A stretch of DNA of 64,000 nucleotides, from assembly GCF_030812915.1 (NCBI RefSeq), contig NZ_JAUSTQ010000001.1:347640-411639 (forward strand), in the 5' to 3' direction. This stretch comes from Alkalibacillus salilacus. GTDB lineage: Bacteria > Bacillota > Bacilli > Bacillales > Alkalibacillaceae. How positions within the stretch are numbered: position 1 is the first letter of the stretch; each line of letters opens with the position of its first letter. Below the pieces are notes generated by a model. It saw nothing but the letters and a program-made list of their open reading frames with translations, was not told the origin of the DNA and ran no database searches. Of this stretch, positions 18,052-31,508 are shown piece after piece. Both the position numbers and the translations under genes were made by a program.

Positions 18052-18693
18052 GTGAGCGGATTATTTATTACATTTGAAGGTGGAGAAGGCGCTGGTAAAT
18101 CAACAGTGATTCAATATATTGCGGATCAACTTGAGCATAAAGGGTATCAAGTATTAATGACACGGGAACCAGGCGGCATTGATATTGCTGAGAAGATTCG
18201 TCAAGTGATTTTAGACCCTGGCCATACGGCGATGGATTCACGAACAGAAGCTCTATTGTATGCAGCTGCACGTCGTCAACATTTAGTAGAAAAGGTTATT
18301 CCTGCCTTAGAAGATGGTCAGGTCGTTTTATGTGACCGTTTTGTTGATAGTAGCTTAGCTTATCAAGGCTATGCTCGCGGTTTAGGAATTGACGATGTGT
18401 ATGACATTAATAAATTTGCGATTGAAGATTGTATGCCGGATTTAACGATTTTATTTGATCTCGATCCTCAAGTCGGATTAAATCGGATCCAAGATAATGA
18501 TCAACGTGAGAAAAATCGTCTTGATTTAGAGAAGCTTGATTTCCACCAAAAAGTAAAAGAAGCCTATGATCTATTAAAGGAACGTTTTTCTGATCGCATT
18601 AAAAGTATTGATGCTCATCAACCGATTGAGGCGGTTCAACAGGCGTGCGAGGCGACTGTAGATCAATATTTAGATCATCGATTTGAAAAATAA
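18052..18693 (+). CDS. tmk: Thymidylate kinase
   Basis: A 213-residue P-loop kinase making dTDP from dTMP. It has GGEGAGKST (residues about 8-16), the DR(Y/F) motif in [17 protein letters not shown], and a lid region around 143-152 rich in Arg. It starts with GTG 18052 behind AAAGGAAG, 12 bases after yaaO, so the two are probably co-transcribed. Confidence 0.96.
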   Translation: MSGLFITFEGGEGAGKSTVIQYIADQLEHKGYQVLMTREPGGIDIAEKIRQVILDPGHTAMDSRTEALLYAAARRQHLVEKVIPALEDGQVVLCDRFVDSSLAYQGYARGLGIDDVYDINKFAIEDCMPDLTILFDLDPQVGLNRIQDNDQREKNRLDLEKLDFHQKVKEAYDLLKERFSDRIKSIDAHQPIEAVQQACEATVDQYLDHRFEK

Positions 18694-18738
18694 TGCTTTA
18701 TGAGTGCTAAATTGTCAAAAAACTTGTTATAATAGTAA

Positions 18739-19101
<363 letters not shown>

Positions 19102-19117
19102 GCAGGAGTGACTGATT

Positions 19118-19558
19118 GTGAAAGTAACTCAAGAAATGCGTGCGCAATTAGAGGCCACGCAGCAAAAACAACCCAAACAAATGAATATGAAATCGTCATT
19201 CCAAAGTGTGGTCGGACAAGAAGCTCAGAAAATGAAAGAATCTGAGTTAAACCGCTTGCTAGGTGATTTAACCAAGCAAGGTGAGAAAGTGGCGAAATTT
19301 CGTTCTTTTCCTGACCTAGGCAAATACAAACAAATGGTTCGTCAATTCATCCAGGAAGCGACTAATTATGGTTTAGAGCTTGAACAGTCGCGGAAGTGGG
19401 ATTTAAATGGTGGGAACCAGACGTTATCAATTGTTAAACAAGTCGATGAAAAATTGGTCAAACTTACGGATGATGTATTAGATCAAGAGAAAAGCTCCAT
19501 AGATGTATTAGATGATATTGGTGAAATTAAAGGACTTCTTATGAATTTATATGCTTAA
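19118..19558 (+). CDS. yaaR: YaaR family (DUF327) protein
   Basis: A 146-residue, mostly helical, soluble protein of the YaaR/DUF327 family, with the conserved KFRSFPDLGKYKQMVRQFI block near residue 67. Function is unknown; it is always found between darA and holB in Bacillus. It starts with GTG behind GCAGGAGTGA, 16 bases after darA. Confidence 0.88.
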   Translation: MKVTQEMRAQLEATQQKQPKQMNMKSSFQSVVGQEAQKMKESELNRLLGDLTKQGEKVAKFRSFPDLGKYKQMVRQFIQEATNYGLELEQSRKWDLNGGNQTLSIVKQVDEKLVKLTDDVLDQEKSSIDVLDDIGEIKGLLMNLYA

Positions 19559-19577
19559 ATAGAACAGGATGACGTTA

Positions 19578-20570
19578 ATGGAAACGTGGACACAGTTACA
19601 AGAATTACAACCTGTGGCAACTCGTATGTTACAAAACAGTATTGTTAAAAATAGAATGGCACACGCTTATTTATTCCATGGGCCAAAGGGGACTGGCAAA
19701 CAAAACGCCAGTCTTTTATTTGCGATGCGGTCGTTTTGTGAAGAGGTAGATCCAGAATCGAGTGAGCCTTGTGGGGAATGTCGGTCATGTAAACGAATTA
19801 AATCAGGCAATCATCCTGATGTCCACTGGCTTGAACCAGAAGGTCAATCAATTAAAAAAGAACAAATTGAATTTCTGCAAAAGGAATTTACATACACAGG
19901 TCTAGAATCCAATCAAAAAGTCTATATCCTATCAGAAGCTGACAAAATGACAACTAATGCAGCTAATCGCTTATTGAAATTCTTAGAAGAACCAAGCCAA
20001 CAAACGGTAGCGATTTTAATGACCGAGAATGTGGGCTCTGTACTGAATACAATTTTGTCACGTTGTCAACGTATACAATTCCATGCTTTGAATCAAAATG
20101 ATTTAACGCAGCAATTTATCGAACAAGGTATACCTGAGTCGACGTCACAAATTTATGCAGCTCTTAATTTTGATCTAAATGAAGCCATAACATATGAAGA
20201 GGATAGTTGGTTTGCCGAAGCGCGAAAAATAGTGATACAATTGATAGATAAAGTCATGAATCCTAAAGAAGAAGGATATCTGTTCCTCCATCAAGTGTGG
20301 CTACAACATTTCCAGGAACGCCACCAACACGAGCTAGGAATAGATTTACTAATATTATGGTATCAAGATATTATTTCATACCATTTAGAACGACAAGATC
20401 GTATCGTTTTAATTGATCAAAATGACCGATTAAAGCAATTTCAATATACGATGACATTACATGAAGCCAAAGCGTGTGTATATGAATTGCTTCAAACGAA
20501 ACGTAGGTTAGCCTACAATGTTCACAATACACTTGCAATGGAACATTTAGTCCTTCAATTGCAGAGGTGA
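19578..20570 (+). CDS. holB: DNA polymerase III subunit delta prime
   Basis: A 330-residue AAA+ clamp-loader subunit related to the first half of DnaX. It has a GPKGTGK P-loop-like segment, a CGECRSC zinc motif and the sensor SRCQR. The P-loop lacks the final Thr/Ser (GKQ), as expected of a non-hydrolysing delta prime. ATG 19578 has AGGAT seven bases upstream; ATG 19569 overlaps that site. The end overlaps nothing, but ricT starts six bases later. Confidence 0.92.
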   Translation: METWTQLQELQPVATRMLQNSIVKNRMAHAYLFHGPKGTGKQNASLLFAMRSFCEEVDPESSEPCGECRSCKRIKSGNHPDVHWLEPEGQSIKKEQIEFLQKEFTYTGLESNQKVYILSEADKMTTNAANRLLKFLEEPSQQTVAILMTENVGSVLNTILSRCQRIQFHALNQNDLTQQFIEQGIPESTSQIYAALNFDLNEAITYEEDSWFAEARKIVIQLIDKVMNPKEEGYLFLHQVWLQHFQERHQHELGIDLLILWYQDIISYHLERQDRIVLIDQNDRLKQFQYTMTLHEAKACVYELLQTKRRLAYNVHNTLAMEHLVLQLQR

Positions 20571-20575
20571 TAAAC

Positions 20576-21403
20576 GTGATAGAAATTATTGGTGTCCGCT
20601 TTAAACAAGTGGGTAAAATATATTATTTTGATCCAGGGGAGCTACAATTAACAACTGAAGATTATGTCATTGTTGAAACGGCTCGCGGGATCGAGTTTGG
20701 TCGCGTTGTGATTTCAAATCGTCAAGTTGATGAAGAAGATGTCGTCTTACCACTTAAGAAAGTGATTCGGGTAGCAGACGACAAAGATAAATTGACGGTG
20801 ACTGAAAACAATGAATTAACAACACAAGCGATTAACGAATGTTCGAGAAAGATTAAAGAGCATCAATTAGATATGAATTTGGTTGATGCAGAGTATACGT
20901 TTGACCGTAATAAAATTATTTTTTACTTTACGGCAGATGGACGTGTGGACTTCCGTCATTTAGTGAAAGATTTAGCTTCAGTATTTAAGACACGAATTGA
21001 ATTACGTCAAATTGGTGTACGTGATGAAGCTAAGATGTTAGGTGGAATCGGACCTTGTGGACGCATGCTTTGCTGTTCTACGTTCTTAGGTGATTTTGAA
21101 CCTGTCTCAATTAAAATGGCGAAAGATCAAAACTTATCATTAAATCCAGCTAAGATTTCTGGATTATGTGGCCGCTTGATGTGCTGCTTAAAATATGAGA
21201 ATGATATGTACGAAGAAGCTAAGCAAGAGTTGCCTGATATTGGTGAAAGCTTAACAACTTCTAATGGATCTGGTAAGGTTGTCGGCTTGAATATGTTAGA
21301 GCGTCTTGTGCAAGTTGAGTTAACAGAAATGGAACGCACAGTTGAATATACAGTTGATGAATTAATTGATGAAGGCGCCATTAAAGTGCCAGCAACAGAG
21401 TAA
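20576..21403 (+). CDS. ricT: RicT (YaaT), PSP1-domain Fe-S protein
   Basis: A 275-residue protein, equal in length to B. subtilis YaaT. It carries the PSP1 domain with cysteine clusters [12 protein letters not shown] and [14 protein letters not shown] that bind an iron-sulfur cluster with RicA and RicF. The complex speeds mRNA maturation by RNase Y and supports sporulation and competence. GTG 20576 follows AGAGGTGA; the in-frame GTG at 20567 is within that site. Confidence 0.95.
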   Translation: MIEIIGVRFKQVGKIYYFDPGELQLTTEDYVIVETARGIEFGRVVISNRQVDEEDVVLPLKKVIRVADDKDKLTVTENNELTTQAINECSRKIKEHQLDMNLVDAEYTFDRNKIIFYFTADGRVDFRHLVKDLASVFKTRIELRQIGVRDEAKMLGGIGPCGRMLCCSTFLGDFEPVSIKMAKDQNLSLNPAKISGLCGRLMCCLKYENDMYEEAKQELPDIGESLTTSNGSGKVVGLNMLERLVQVELTEMERTVEYTVDELIDEGAIKVPATE

Positions 21404-21416
21404 TGAGGTGGATGTT

Positions 21417-21749
21417 GTGAACAAAAAGGAAGTGTTAGAGCGTTTTTCTCATTTAGAAAAACAGTTTGAAGAATTACAGCAGGATTTTTCGTTGTTGAAA
21501 AACGATCTCGTTCAACTAATGGAAGAAAATCATCAATTATCGCATGAAAACCATCACTTGCGTCAGCGTGTAGACGATTTAACACAGGATGAACCCGCTA
21601 AACATGAACATAAAGCAGCCAAGCGAGTTGGCGAAGGTTATGACAATTTGGCGCGAATTTATGAAGAAGGCTTCCATATTTGTCACGTCTATTTCGGAAC
21701 ACCAAGAGAAGAAGAAGATTGTATGTTTTGCTTGAAGTTTTTTAACTAG
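21417..21749 (+). CDS. yabA: Replication initiation control protein YabA
   Basis: A 110-residue protein with an N-terminal coiled coil (about 1-60, leucine heptads) and a C-terminal zinc site (HICHVYFG ... EDCMFC). It binds DnaA and DnaN and restrains re-initiation at oriC. GTG 21417 has GAGGTG six bases upstream. The gene is 13 bases after ricT. Confidence 0.94.
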   Translation: MNKKEVLERFSHLEKQFEELQQDFSLLKNDLVQLMEENHQLSHENHHLRQRVDDLTQDEPAKHEHKAAKRVGEGYDNLARIYEEGFHICHVYFGTPREEEDCMFCLKFFN

Positions 21750-21762
21750 ATAGGTTTCCTGA

Positions 21763-21800
21763 ACATCCTTTACTGCTATGAGTAGTAAAGGATGTTTATT
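21763..21800 (+). terminator. Probable terminator after yabA
   Basis: AACATCCTTTACT pairs with AGTAAAGGATGTT; the T run after the stem is short and interrupted. Confidence 0.5.
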
Positions 21801-21841
21801 GTTAGCGTGTTTGTGATTATTAGAAGAGAGGTTTAAAGGGT

Positions 21842-22579
21842 ATGGTAGAATTAAAAGGTGATGAACGAATTGACTTCTTATTTACCGATGATGAGCGGCA
21901 AGTGATTCAAAGCCCATCAGCGTTCGCATTCTCAGCTGATGCCGTCTTGTTAGCGGATTTCACGTATTTACCGATTAAACGTGGTCGTGTCATGGATTTG
22001 TGTACAGGTAATGGCGTTATCCCGTTGTATCTATCTAAGCGTTCGAATGCGTCAATCTATGGTGTTGAAATTCAAGAACGTTTGTATGATATGGCGTTAC
22101 GTAATGTTAAACTTAACGAACTAGAAGATCATATCGAAATGATTCATGGTGACCTTCGTGAAGTATCGAAACAGTATAATCAACAGTTCGATGTTGTGAC
22201 GTGTAATCCGCCATACTTTAAAACGGCTTCGAAAGAGAAACAAAACAATAATGATTATTTAACAATCGCACGACATGAGATTTATGGTGGGTTAACAGAT
22301 GTGTTACAAGCCTGTAGTCGACTAGTCAAATCAGGAGGCAAAGTTTCGATGGTTCATCGCCCTAATCGTTTAGTTGAAATCATGACCTTAGCTGAAACCT
22401 ATAAACTAGCGATCAAACGACTAAAATTCGTCCATGCCAAACCAAGTCGAGATGCGACAATGGTATTAATCGAGTTCTTAAAAGATGGGAAATCAGATAT
22501 TAAAGTCGAGCCACCGTTTTATATTCATCAGGAAAATGGAGCATACACAGATGCGATGAAGGCGATTTTACATGGGTAG
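21842..22579 (+). CDS. trmN6: tRNA1(Val) (adenine37-N6)-methyltransferase (YabB/TrmN6)
   Basis: A 245-residue Rossmann methyltransferase with SAM motif DLCTGNGVIPLYLS and the adenine-N6 catalytic motif NPPYF near residue 121. The family methylates A37 of tRNA1(Val). It is followed after 17 bases by rsmI; the GIY-YIG gene yazA that separates the two in B. subtilis is missing. Confidence 0.88.
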   Translation: MVELKGDERIDFLFTDDERQVIQSPSAFAFSADAVLLADFTYLPIKRGRVMDLCTGNGVIPLYLSKRSNASIYGVEIQERLYDMALRNVKLNELEDHIEMIHGDLREVSKQYNQQFDVVTCNPPYFKTASKEKQNNNDYLTIARHEIYGGLTDVLQACSRLVKSGGKVSMVHRPNRLVEIMTLAETYKLAIKRLKFVHAKPSRDATMVLIEFLKDGKSDIKVEPPFYIHQENGAYTDAMKAILHG

Positions 22580-22596
22580 AAAGGAAGAATTCTCAC

Positions 22597-23478
22597 ATGG
22601 TTCACATTCAAAAGAGTTTCAGTAAAAATCAGAGCCCGACTTTATACATCGTCCCAACACCGATTGGGAATTTAGATGATATGACATTTCGAGCGGTGGA
22701 CGTCTTAAAACAAGTCGATTTAATTGCTTGTGAAGATACACGGCAAACGAAAAAACTATTAAACCATTTTGAAATAGAAAAATCATTAGTCAGTTTCCAT
22801 GAACATAGTGAGGAAGCGAAGCGGGCAAGTTTGATTGATGATTTACGTGAGGGGAAATCAATCGCTTTAGTGAGTGATGCTGGCATGCCGCTTATTTCGG
22901 ATCCAGGCTATACGTTAGTGCGAGATGCTCGCGAAGAAGGGCTTCATGTCGTTGTGTTACCAGGTGCGAATGCAGCTTTAACCGCTTTAGTTGGATCAGG
23001 ATTACCAACTGATGCTTTTACGTTTGCTGGATTTTTGCCGAAGAAAGATCAAGATCTACGAAATCGTTTAAAGGAATTAGACCGGACAGGCCATACTTTA
23101 ATTTTCTACGAGTCTCCTTACCGTGTAAAGCAAACCTTAAAACGAATGAATGATGTATATCAATCGTCTCGCCGAGTAACACTGGCTAGAGAGTTAACTA
23201 AAACGTTTGAGGAATATGTGTCTGGAACTATTGAGGAAGTTTATGAGTGGGCTTGTTCAAATGATGCTACTATACGTGGTGAATTTTGCATCACTGTAGA
23301 ACCAGCTGATCATACAGAAGAGGAAGAAGATCATTGGTGGGCATCATGGTCAGTGATTGAACATGTTGATTATTATAAGTCAAAAGAAGATATCAAAACG
23401 AAAGCAGCGGTCAAAAAAGTGGCCTTAGATCGTGGTGTTTCGAGTCGTGATATTTATGATGCTTATCATGAGTCCTAA
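22597..23478 (+). CDS. rsmI: 16S rRNA (cytidine1402-2'-O)-methyltransferase
   Basis: A 293-residue tetrapyrrole-methylase-fold enzyme. It has VPTPIGNLDDMTFRA at the start, ACEDTRQTKKLL, the SDAGMPLISDPGY SAM loop and LPGANAALTALVGSGL. It methylates the ribose of C1402 in the decoding centre. AAAGGAAG precedes the ATG. Confidence 0.95.
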   Translation: MVHIQKSFSKNQSPTLYIVPTPIGNLDDMTFRAVDVLKQVDLIACEDTRQTKKLLNHFEIEKSLVSFHEHSEEAKRASLIDDLREGKSIALVSDAGMPLISDPGYTLVRDAREEGLHVVVLPGANAALTALVGSGLPTDAFTFAGFLPKKDQDLRNRLKELDRTGHTLIFYESPYRVKQTLKRMNDVYQSSRRVTLARELTKTFEEYVSGTIEEVYEWACSNDATIRGEFCITVEPADHTEEEEDHWWASWSVIEHVDYYKSKEDIKTKAAVKKVALDRGVSSRDIYDAYHES

Positions 23479-23485
23479 ACATAGA

Positions 23486-23516
23486 AAAAAAGCGGGGCAT
23501 CATAACCCCGCTTTCT
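23486..23516. terminator. Bidirectional terminator between rsmI and abrB
   Basis: AAGCGGGG pairs with CCCCGCTT, flanked by an A run on the left and TTTCTC on the right, serving the two convergent genes. Confidence 0.8.
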
Positions 23517-23520
23517 CACA

Positions 23521-23796
23521 TTAATCCATTTTCTTTTGGATTTCATTAATTAATTGTTGTGCGCCTTCTTTACTTAGAACGATGTTTCCGTCGCCAACTG
23601 TGATGTTGTCGTTAGAAACCTCTCCAGTAATTTGGCAAGCCATATTAGGTTGGTATTTCTTAAGCACAATTTGATCGTCGTCAACGTAAATCTCAAGAGC
23701 GTCTTTAACGTTGATATCTAATGTACGACGAAGTTCAATTGGAATAACTACTCGTCCTAATTCATCGACTTTTCTGACAATACCAGTTGATTTCAT
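23521..23796 (-). CDS. abrB: Transition state regulator AbrB
   Basis: A 91-residue swapped-hairpin DNA-binding protein. The N-terminal domain STGIVRKVDELGRVVIPIEL is near-identical to B. subtilis AbrB and the C-terminal half provides multimerisation. It represses post-exponential genes until Spo0A lowers its level. The position between rsmI and metS is the standard one. A ribosome site GAGGGGAG precedes the ATG. Confidence 0.96.
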   Translation of the reverse strand: MKSTGIVRKVDELGRVVIPIELRRTLDINVKDALEIYVDDDQIVLKKYQPNMACQITGEVSNDNITVGDGNIVLSKEGAQQLINEIQKKMD

Positions 23797-23842
23797 TTTG
23801 TTTCTCCCCTCTCGATCATAATTTCGCTATCTTTCGAGACTA

Positions 23843-23871
23843 AATTTACCACTCTTTGTATGTATAGTCAA
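23843..23871 (-). promoter_or_regulatory. Candidate sigma-A promoter of abrB
   Basis: On the minus strand TTGACT, 17 bases, TAAATT, about 45 bases before the abrB start. Confidence 0.45.
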
Positions 23872-24020
23872 TTAATTAAAGTATATTTACTAGTAAAGTG
23901 TTTCAAATTGAAACAACATACATCAATGGTGTAGATGTGTCATAAAGAAATAGGATGTACAATGAAAAACAATGGAAATTAACGCTTAAAATCGTTACAA
24001 TAGAACCTAACTGAATATGA

Positions 24021-26033
<2,013 letters not shown>

Positions 26034-26085
26034 AAGATAAGGATTGTTAAGGTTAAGTGTTGATTTTCTAAACATGAAGCACTGA

Positions 26086-26233
26086 GTTGTTATATTGTGA
26101 GTAGCGAAGGTGGCGACTCCAGTGGGAACAGCACGAGTCTCGAGACCCCGCAGGAAGTGCTTTTCTTCCGAGGAGGCTCGAGCCGTGCCCACGGAAAGCG
26201 TCCACCGGGAGCGGATCACAATAGTAACAACGG
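26086..26233 (+). repeat. Dispersed hairpin repeat, copy C (basic form)
   Basis: A 148-bp copy. Terminal arms are GTTGTTATATTGTGA and TCACAATAGTAACAAC. The apical hairpin is GGAAG 26153-26157 with CTTCC 26165-26169. It lies between the metS stop and the metS terminator, so it is probably transcribed as part of the message. Confidence 0.9.
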
Positions 26234-26253
26234 ACTTTAACATAGCCAAAATT

Positions 26254-26279
26254 AAAAGGGGCGAATTTCGTCCCTTTTT
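26254..26279 (+). terminator. Terminator of metS
   Basis: AAAAGGGGCGAA pairs with TTCGTCCCTTTT, ending in five T, downstream of repeat C. Confidence 0.8.
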
Positions 26280-26309
26280 CATGTAGATGAAAAAAAGGAG
26301 TGCAACGTC

Positions 26310-27074
26310 ATGTTATTTGATACACATGTGCATTTAAATGCCGATCAATTTATGGAAGACCGTGATGAAGTGATCCAACGAGCTTTAGATGAAGGCGTTA
26401 CTGAAATGGTAGTCGTCGGTTTCGATCGCAAAACAATTCCTATTGCTATCGAAATCGCTGAACAATATGATTTCATCTATGCAGCAGTAGGTTGGCACCC
26501 TGTAGATGCGATTGATATGCAAGATGAGGATTTACAATGGATAGAAGAATTAAGTGCTCATGAAAAAGTTGTCGCCATTGGAGAAATGGGCTTGGATTAT
26601 CACTGGGACAAATCACCAGAAGACGTACAAAAAGACGTATTCCGTAAACAAATCGCTTTAGCAAAACGCGTAAACATGCCAATTATTATTCACAATCGTG
26701 AAGCTACAGCTGATATTGTTGAAATCTTAAAAGAAGAGCAAGCTGGTGATGTTGGTGGCATTATGCATTGCTATAATGATGATGTCTCTTACGCGAAAGA
26801 ATGTTTAGACTTAGGGTTTCATATATCTTTAGGAGGGCCTGTCACGTTTAAAAATGCGACAGATCCTAAAGTAGTAGCTCAAGAGGTACCGCTTGATAAG
26901 CTATTAATCGAAACGGATTGCCCGTTTTTAGCTCCGCATCCGAATCGGGGCAAACGTAATGAGCCGGCGTATGTGAAACTTGTCGCGGAGAAAATTGCTG
27001 AACTCAAAGAAATCTCAGTTGATGAAGTGGCAAAAGAAACGAATAAAAACGCTAAAAATCTATTTCGCATATAA
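26310..27074 (+). CDS. tatD: TatD family metal-dependent hydrolase / DNase
   Basis: A 254-residue TIM-barrel hydrolase with metal ligands in FDTHVHLN, GEMGLDYHW, IIHNRE, MHCY and IETDCPFLAPHP. The family has 3'-5' exonuclease activity on DNA and RNA. The ribosome site is AAAGGAGTG. It lies after metS, as in B. subtilis (yabD). Confidence 0.94.
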   Translation: MLFDTHVHLNADQFMEDRDEVIQRALDEGVTEMVVVGFDRKTIPIAIEIAEQYDFIYAAVGWHPVDAIDMQDEDLQWIEELSAHEKVVAIGEMGLDYHWDKSPEDVQKDVFRKQIALAKRVNMPIIIHNREATADIVEILKEEQAGDVGGIMHCYNDDVSYAKECLDLGFHISLGGPVTFKNATDPKVVAQEVPLDKLLIETDCPFLAPHPNRGKRNEPAYVKLVAEKIAELKEISVDEVAKETNKNAKNLFRI

Positions 27075-27226
27075 TGAAAAAACCGTTCATAAAATAAAAT
27101 GTTCCACGTACGTATAAATCAAGTATGCTTGGTTAATGATGGTTTTAGGTATCAAATAGCTACCAATTTGTAAACAAATATCAAAGATTGTCATCAAAAT
27201 GTAATGTGTAAATAGGACTTTTTTAG

Positions 27227-27255
27227 TTGACTTATTGGTATAGGGTGCCTATAAT
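27227..27255 (+). promoter_or_regulatory. Sigma-A promoter of yabE
   Basis: TTGACT, 17 bases, TATAAT, 27 bases before the yabE start. Confidence 0.7.
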
Positions 27256-27281
27256 CGGTTGCGTACAAGGAGGCATAGTTT

Positions 27282-28523
27282 ATGGCAAATCTTGAACAGG
27301 CGAAAGGAAGCAGGCGTCGCTTTACTTCGAAACACATGTCTATTATTTTCTTTTCAGTGTTAATTGCCTTTTTCTCAGTTGCCATGTTTATCAGCGATGC
27401 GATGAAAGCTGAAGTTTCAGTCTCTATAAACGGTGAGGAAGAAACTGTTCATTCAACGGCTGAGACCGTTGAAGAGTTATTGACTGAAATAGACTTAGAG
27501 GTTGGTAAACATGATGAGTTGTCTAAGTCATTAGACGCTCCGGTAGAAGATGGAATGGAACTTACTTACAATGAAACAGATGAAGTCATCGTTACAATTG
27601 GAAATAAATCAAATCATTACTATACAACAGAAGATAACGTACAAAACTTTTTAAATGATGAAGGAATTGAGCTATCCGAAAACGACCAAATGTCCGTTTC
27701 GGCTCAAGATGATATTCGCAATAATATGCATATCGCAATCAATAAAGCTCTTGAGGTCACCATTAATGACGGTGGTGAAAAACAAACAGCTCATGTTCCT
27801 AATCAAACGGTAGAAAATCTATTAAACAAGCAAGGTATCACATTAGATGACAATGATCGTATCAATGTGGATCCTGCTGAAAAAGTAAAAGACAACCAAA
27901 CAATCGAAATTGTTCGCGTTTCTACAGAGTATGAAACAGTCGAAAAAGATGTTCCTCATGAAACTGAGACACGTGAAGATGATTCGATTCTGCAAGGTGA
28001 AAGTGAAGTCGTGCAATCAGGTCAAGATGGTAAGAAAGTGGAAGAATACAAGATTACCAAAGAGAACGGCGAAGAAGTTTCTCGTGAACTAGTAGATGAG
28101 GAAATTGTTGAAGAGAGTGAAAATCGTGTTGTTGCAAAAGGAACAAAACAACCAACACAAACAGCGCAGTCTAGTTCAGAATCATCAGATGTACAACAAG
28201 TTTCAGAATCATCTGGTGGCTTTCAAACGTTTACTTCAACGAAATATACAGCGAATTGTAGTGGTTGTTCAGGCGTTACTGCAACAGGCGTAAATGTCAG
28301 TAATAAAACAACTCATAACGGTATGAGAATTATTGCTGTTGACCCTAGTGTTATTCCGTTACATTCTAGAGTGGAAGTGAAAACACCATCTGGTTCATTT
28401 ACTGCTATTGCACTTGATACAGGCGGTGCTATTAACGGAAACAAGATTGATATTTTAGCAAGTTCAAAATCTGAAGCATATCGATGGGGCCACAGAACCG
28501 TTCAAGTACGCGTTCTTGATTAA
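27282..28523 (+). CDS. yabE: Cell-wall protein YabE (DUF348, G5 and 3D domains)
   Basis: A 413-residue exported protein. A signal anchor lies at about residues 20-43, followed by three DUF348 ubiquitin-like repeats (about 45-210), a G5 domain (about 212-290), a Ser/Gln-rich linker, and a C-terminal 3D domain with ALDTGGAINGNKIDI. The family resembles resuscitation-promoting factors and Stationary-phase survival proteins that cleave or remodel peptidoglycan. AAGGAGGC precedes the ATG. It sits between tatD and rnmV, as in B. subtilis. Confidence 0.92.
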   Translation: MANLEQAKGSRRRFTSKHMSIIFFSVLIAFFSVAMFISDAMKAEVSVSINGEEETVHSTAETVEELLTEIDLEVGKHDELSKSLDAPVEDGMELTYNETDEVIVTIGNKSNHYYTTEDNVQNFLNDEGIELSENDQMSVSAQDDIRNNMHIAINKALEVTINDGGEKQTAHVPNQTVENLLNKQGITLDDNDRINVDPAEKVKDNQTIEIVRVSTEYETVEKDVPHETETREDDSILQGESEVVQSGQDGKKVEEYKITKENGEEVSRELVDEEIVEESENRVVAKGTKQPTQTAQSSSESSDVQQVSESSGGFQTFTSTKYTANCSGCSGVTATGVNVSNKTTHNGMRIIAVDPSVIPLHSRVEVKTPSGSFTAIALDTGGAINGNKIDILASSKSEAYRWGHRTVQVRVLD

Positions 28524-28541
28524 TATTTTTGCCTTGAAGAG

Positions 28542-28578
28542 AATCCTGCTATACTATGAAGGTATAGCAGGATTTTTT
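28542..28578 (+). terminator. Terminator of yabE
   Basis: AATCCTGCTATAC pairs perfectly with GTATAGCAGGATT, ending in six T. Confidence 0.92.
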
Positions 28579-28615
28579 ATGATGAAGTTGATATGAATAA
28601 AAGTGAGGCATTGAT

Positions 28616-30048
<1,433 letters not shown>

Positions 30049-30060
30049 TCTTATATAAAG

Positions 30061-30110
30061 CATCTAACATCTTTTGTTTGGTAAAAATAAAAGGTGTTAG
30101 GTGTTTTTTT
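30061..30110 (+). terminator. Terminator of rnmV-ksgA
   Basis: CATCTAACATCTTTT pairs over 15 positions with AAAAGGTGTTAGGTG (three G-U), then seven T. Confidence 0.85.
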
Positions 30111-30188
30111 ATGGAATCATCAAGCACAATTATTCATCCTATGTAATAGTGTGTAATGAGAAGGGCATCTGCGGAAAGGGCGAGCGAT

Positions 30189-31082
30189 ATGACTTGGCAA
30201 AAAGGAGATATTGTGACACGTTATTCCTATAATCATGACCTTTTATTTCGTGTGCAACACTCTCATAAGGATGAAATTGTGCTATTCGGGGAAAACTTCC
30301 GACTAGAGGTTGATGCACCTTCCTCCGATTTAAGACGAGTGGAAGATAATGAACGTAATCAGTTAGAGCGATCGATTCGTGAAAGTGAAGCAACGTCTTA
30401 TCGTATGTTTCGTCAAGATTATTATTTACAGTCATTTCGTCATTATACATCTTCTATGGTCGCTGAAGACCCTATTATTCAATTTCAATTATGTCCGAAA
30501 GTCCTACACATTGATGGGGATCATTTATTCCTTAAAAAATGTATCATGTTGTATAAACGGTTGGGATTACAAGTTCATGGCATTCACGTGAATGAGTCAG
30601 AGATGCCAGAGAAAACGAAAGAACTTGTTCAAAAAATTCAACCTGACATTCTCGTGATTACTGGCCATGATGCGTATTCTAAAGATAAAGGTGAAGAACA
30701 GGATATTCGTGCTTATCGTAATAGTAAATATTTCGTAGAATCTGTACGTGAAGCTAGACGTATTCAACCGAGTTTGGATCAGATGGTTATTTTTGCAGGG
30801 GCATGTCAATCTCATTTTGAGTCGTTAATAAAAGCGGGGGCGAATTTTGCGAGTTCGCCTACACGAATTAATATTCATGCACTTGACCCTGTATATGTTA
30901 CTGCGAAAGTAGGATTCACCTCATTCATGGATAAGGTGGATTTACATGATGTGCTTCACAAAACCATAACGCGGGAAAAAGGGATTGGAGGCGTTGAAAC
31001 AAGAGGCTTGTTTCGAATTGGTTTGCCCTATATGCAAGGATTACCCCAAACAAATGAGCACCCACAAGAACACCGCCCATAG
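30189..31082 (+). CDS. yabG: Sporulation-specific protease YabG
   Basis: A 297-residue cysteine protease of sporulating Firmicutes that processes coat proteins such as SafA and SpoIVA in B. subtilis. Conserved features include ITGHDAYSKDKG near residue 165 and the FAGACQSHFESL block with the catalytic Cys near 205. ATG 30189 has GGAAAGGG eight bases upstream; the frame runs open from 30156 but without a ribosome site. I looked for a sigma-K promoter and saw no convincing one. Confidence 0.92.
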   Translation: MTWQKGDIVTRYSYNHDLLFRVQHSHKDEIVLFGENFRLEVDAPSSDLRRVEDNERNQLERSIRESEATSYRMFRQDYYLQSFRHYTSSMVAEDPIIQFQLCPKVLHIDGDHLFLKKCIMLYKRLGLQVHGIHVNESEMPEKTKELVQKIQPDILVITGHDAYSKDKGEEQDIRAYRNSKYFVESVREARRIQPSLDQMVIFAGACQSHFESLIKAGANFASSPTRINIHALDPVYVTAKVGFTSFMDKVDLHDVLHKTITREKGIGGVETRGLFRIGLPYMQGLPQTNEHPQEHRP

Positions 31083-31099
31083 CGGTGTTTAATTTTTTT
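31068..31099 (+). terminator. Terminator of yabG
   Basis: AACACCGC pairs with GCGGTGTT across the stop codon, then TAATTTTTTT. Confidence 0.8.
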
Positions 31100-31163
31100 A
31101 ACGAGTTTTTAATGTATGAATTTGCTGAATTCGGTCATATTAAGAAGAAGATGAGACTTTTTA

Positions 31164-31193
31164 TTGACATATGATCGCTTATATTGGTATAAT
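31164..31193 (+). promoter_or_regulatory. Strong sigma-A promoter of veg
   Basis: TTGACA, 18 bases, TATAAT: both consensus hexamers, as for the strong veg promoter in B. subtilis. Confidence 0.88.
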
Positions 31194-31253
31194 TAAAAAC
31201 TTTTGACTAACAATAGGAAATGTGTTACAGTTAATTTAGTGAGGTGGAGTTTA

Positions 31254-31508
31254 ATGGGAAAAACATTGGGTGAAATTAAACAAGCACTAGACGTTAAAAT
31301 TGGTCAACGTTTAACGCTAGAAGCAAACGGTGGTCGTCGTAAAACAATTGAACGTTGTGGCGTTCTGGCGGAAACATATCCCTCCGTTTTTATTGTTGAA
31401 CTTGATCAAGATGAGCACGCTTTCGAACGTGTTTCTTACAGCTATGCGGACGTTTTAACTGAAACAGTTAAAATTACATTTACAGATGAGATGACTAAGT
31501 TAGCTTAA
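31254..31508 (+). CDS. veg: Veg protein
   Basis: An 84-residue small protein, highly conserved with B. subtilis Veg in the blocks [16 protein letters not shown] and [16 protein letters not shown]. In B. subtilis Veg stimulates biofilm gene expression by interfering with SinR. ATG 31254 follows GAGGTGG; an upstream extension to 31203 lacks support. A TTAGCTTAA/TTAAGCTAA hairpin at the stop codon may act as a weak terminator. Confidence 0.95.
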   Translation: MGKTLGEIKQALDVKIGQRLTLEANGGRRKTIERCGVLAETYPSVFIVELDQDEHAFERVSYSYADVLTETVKITFTDEMTKLA

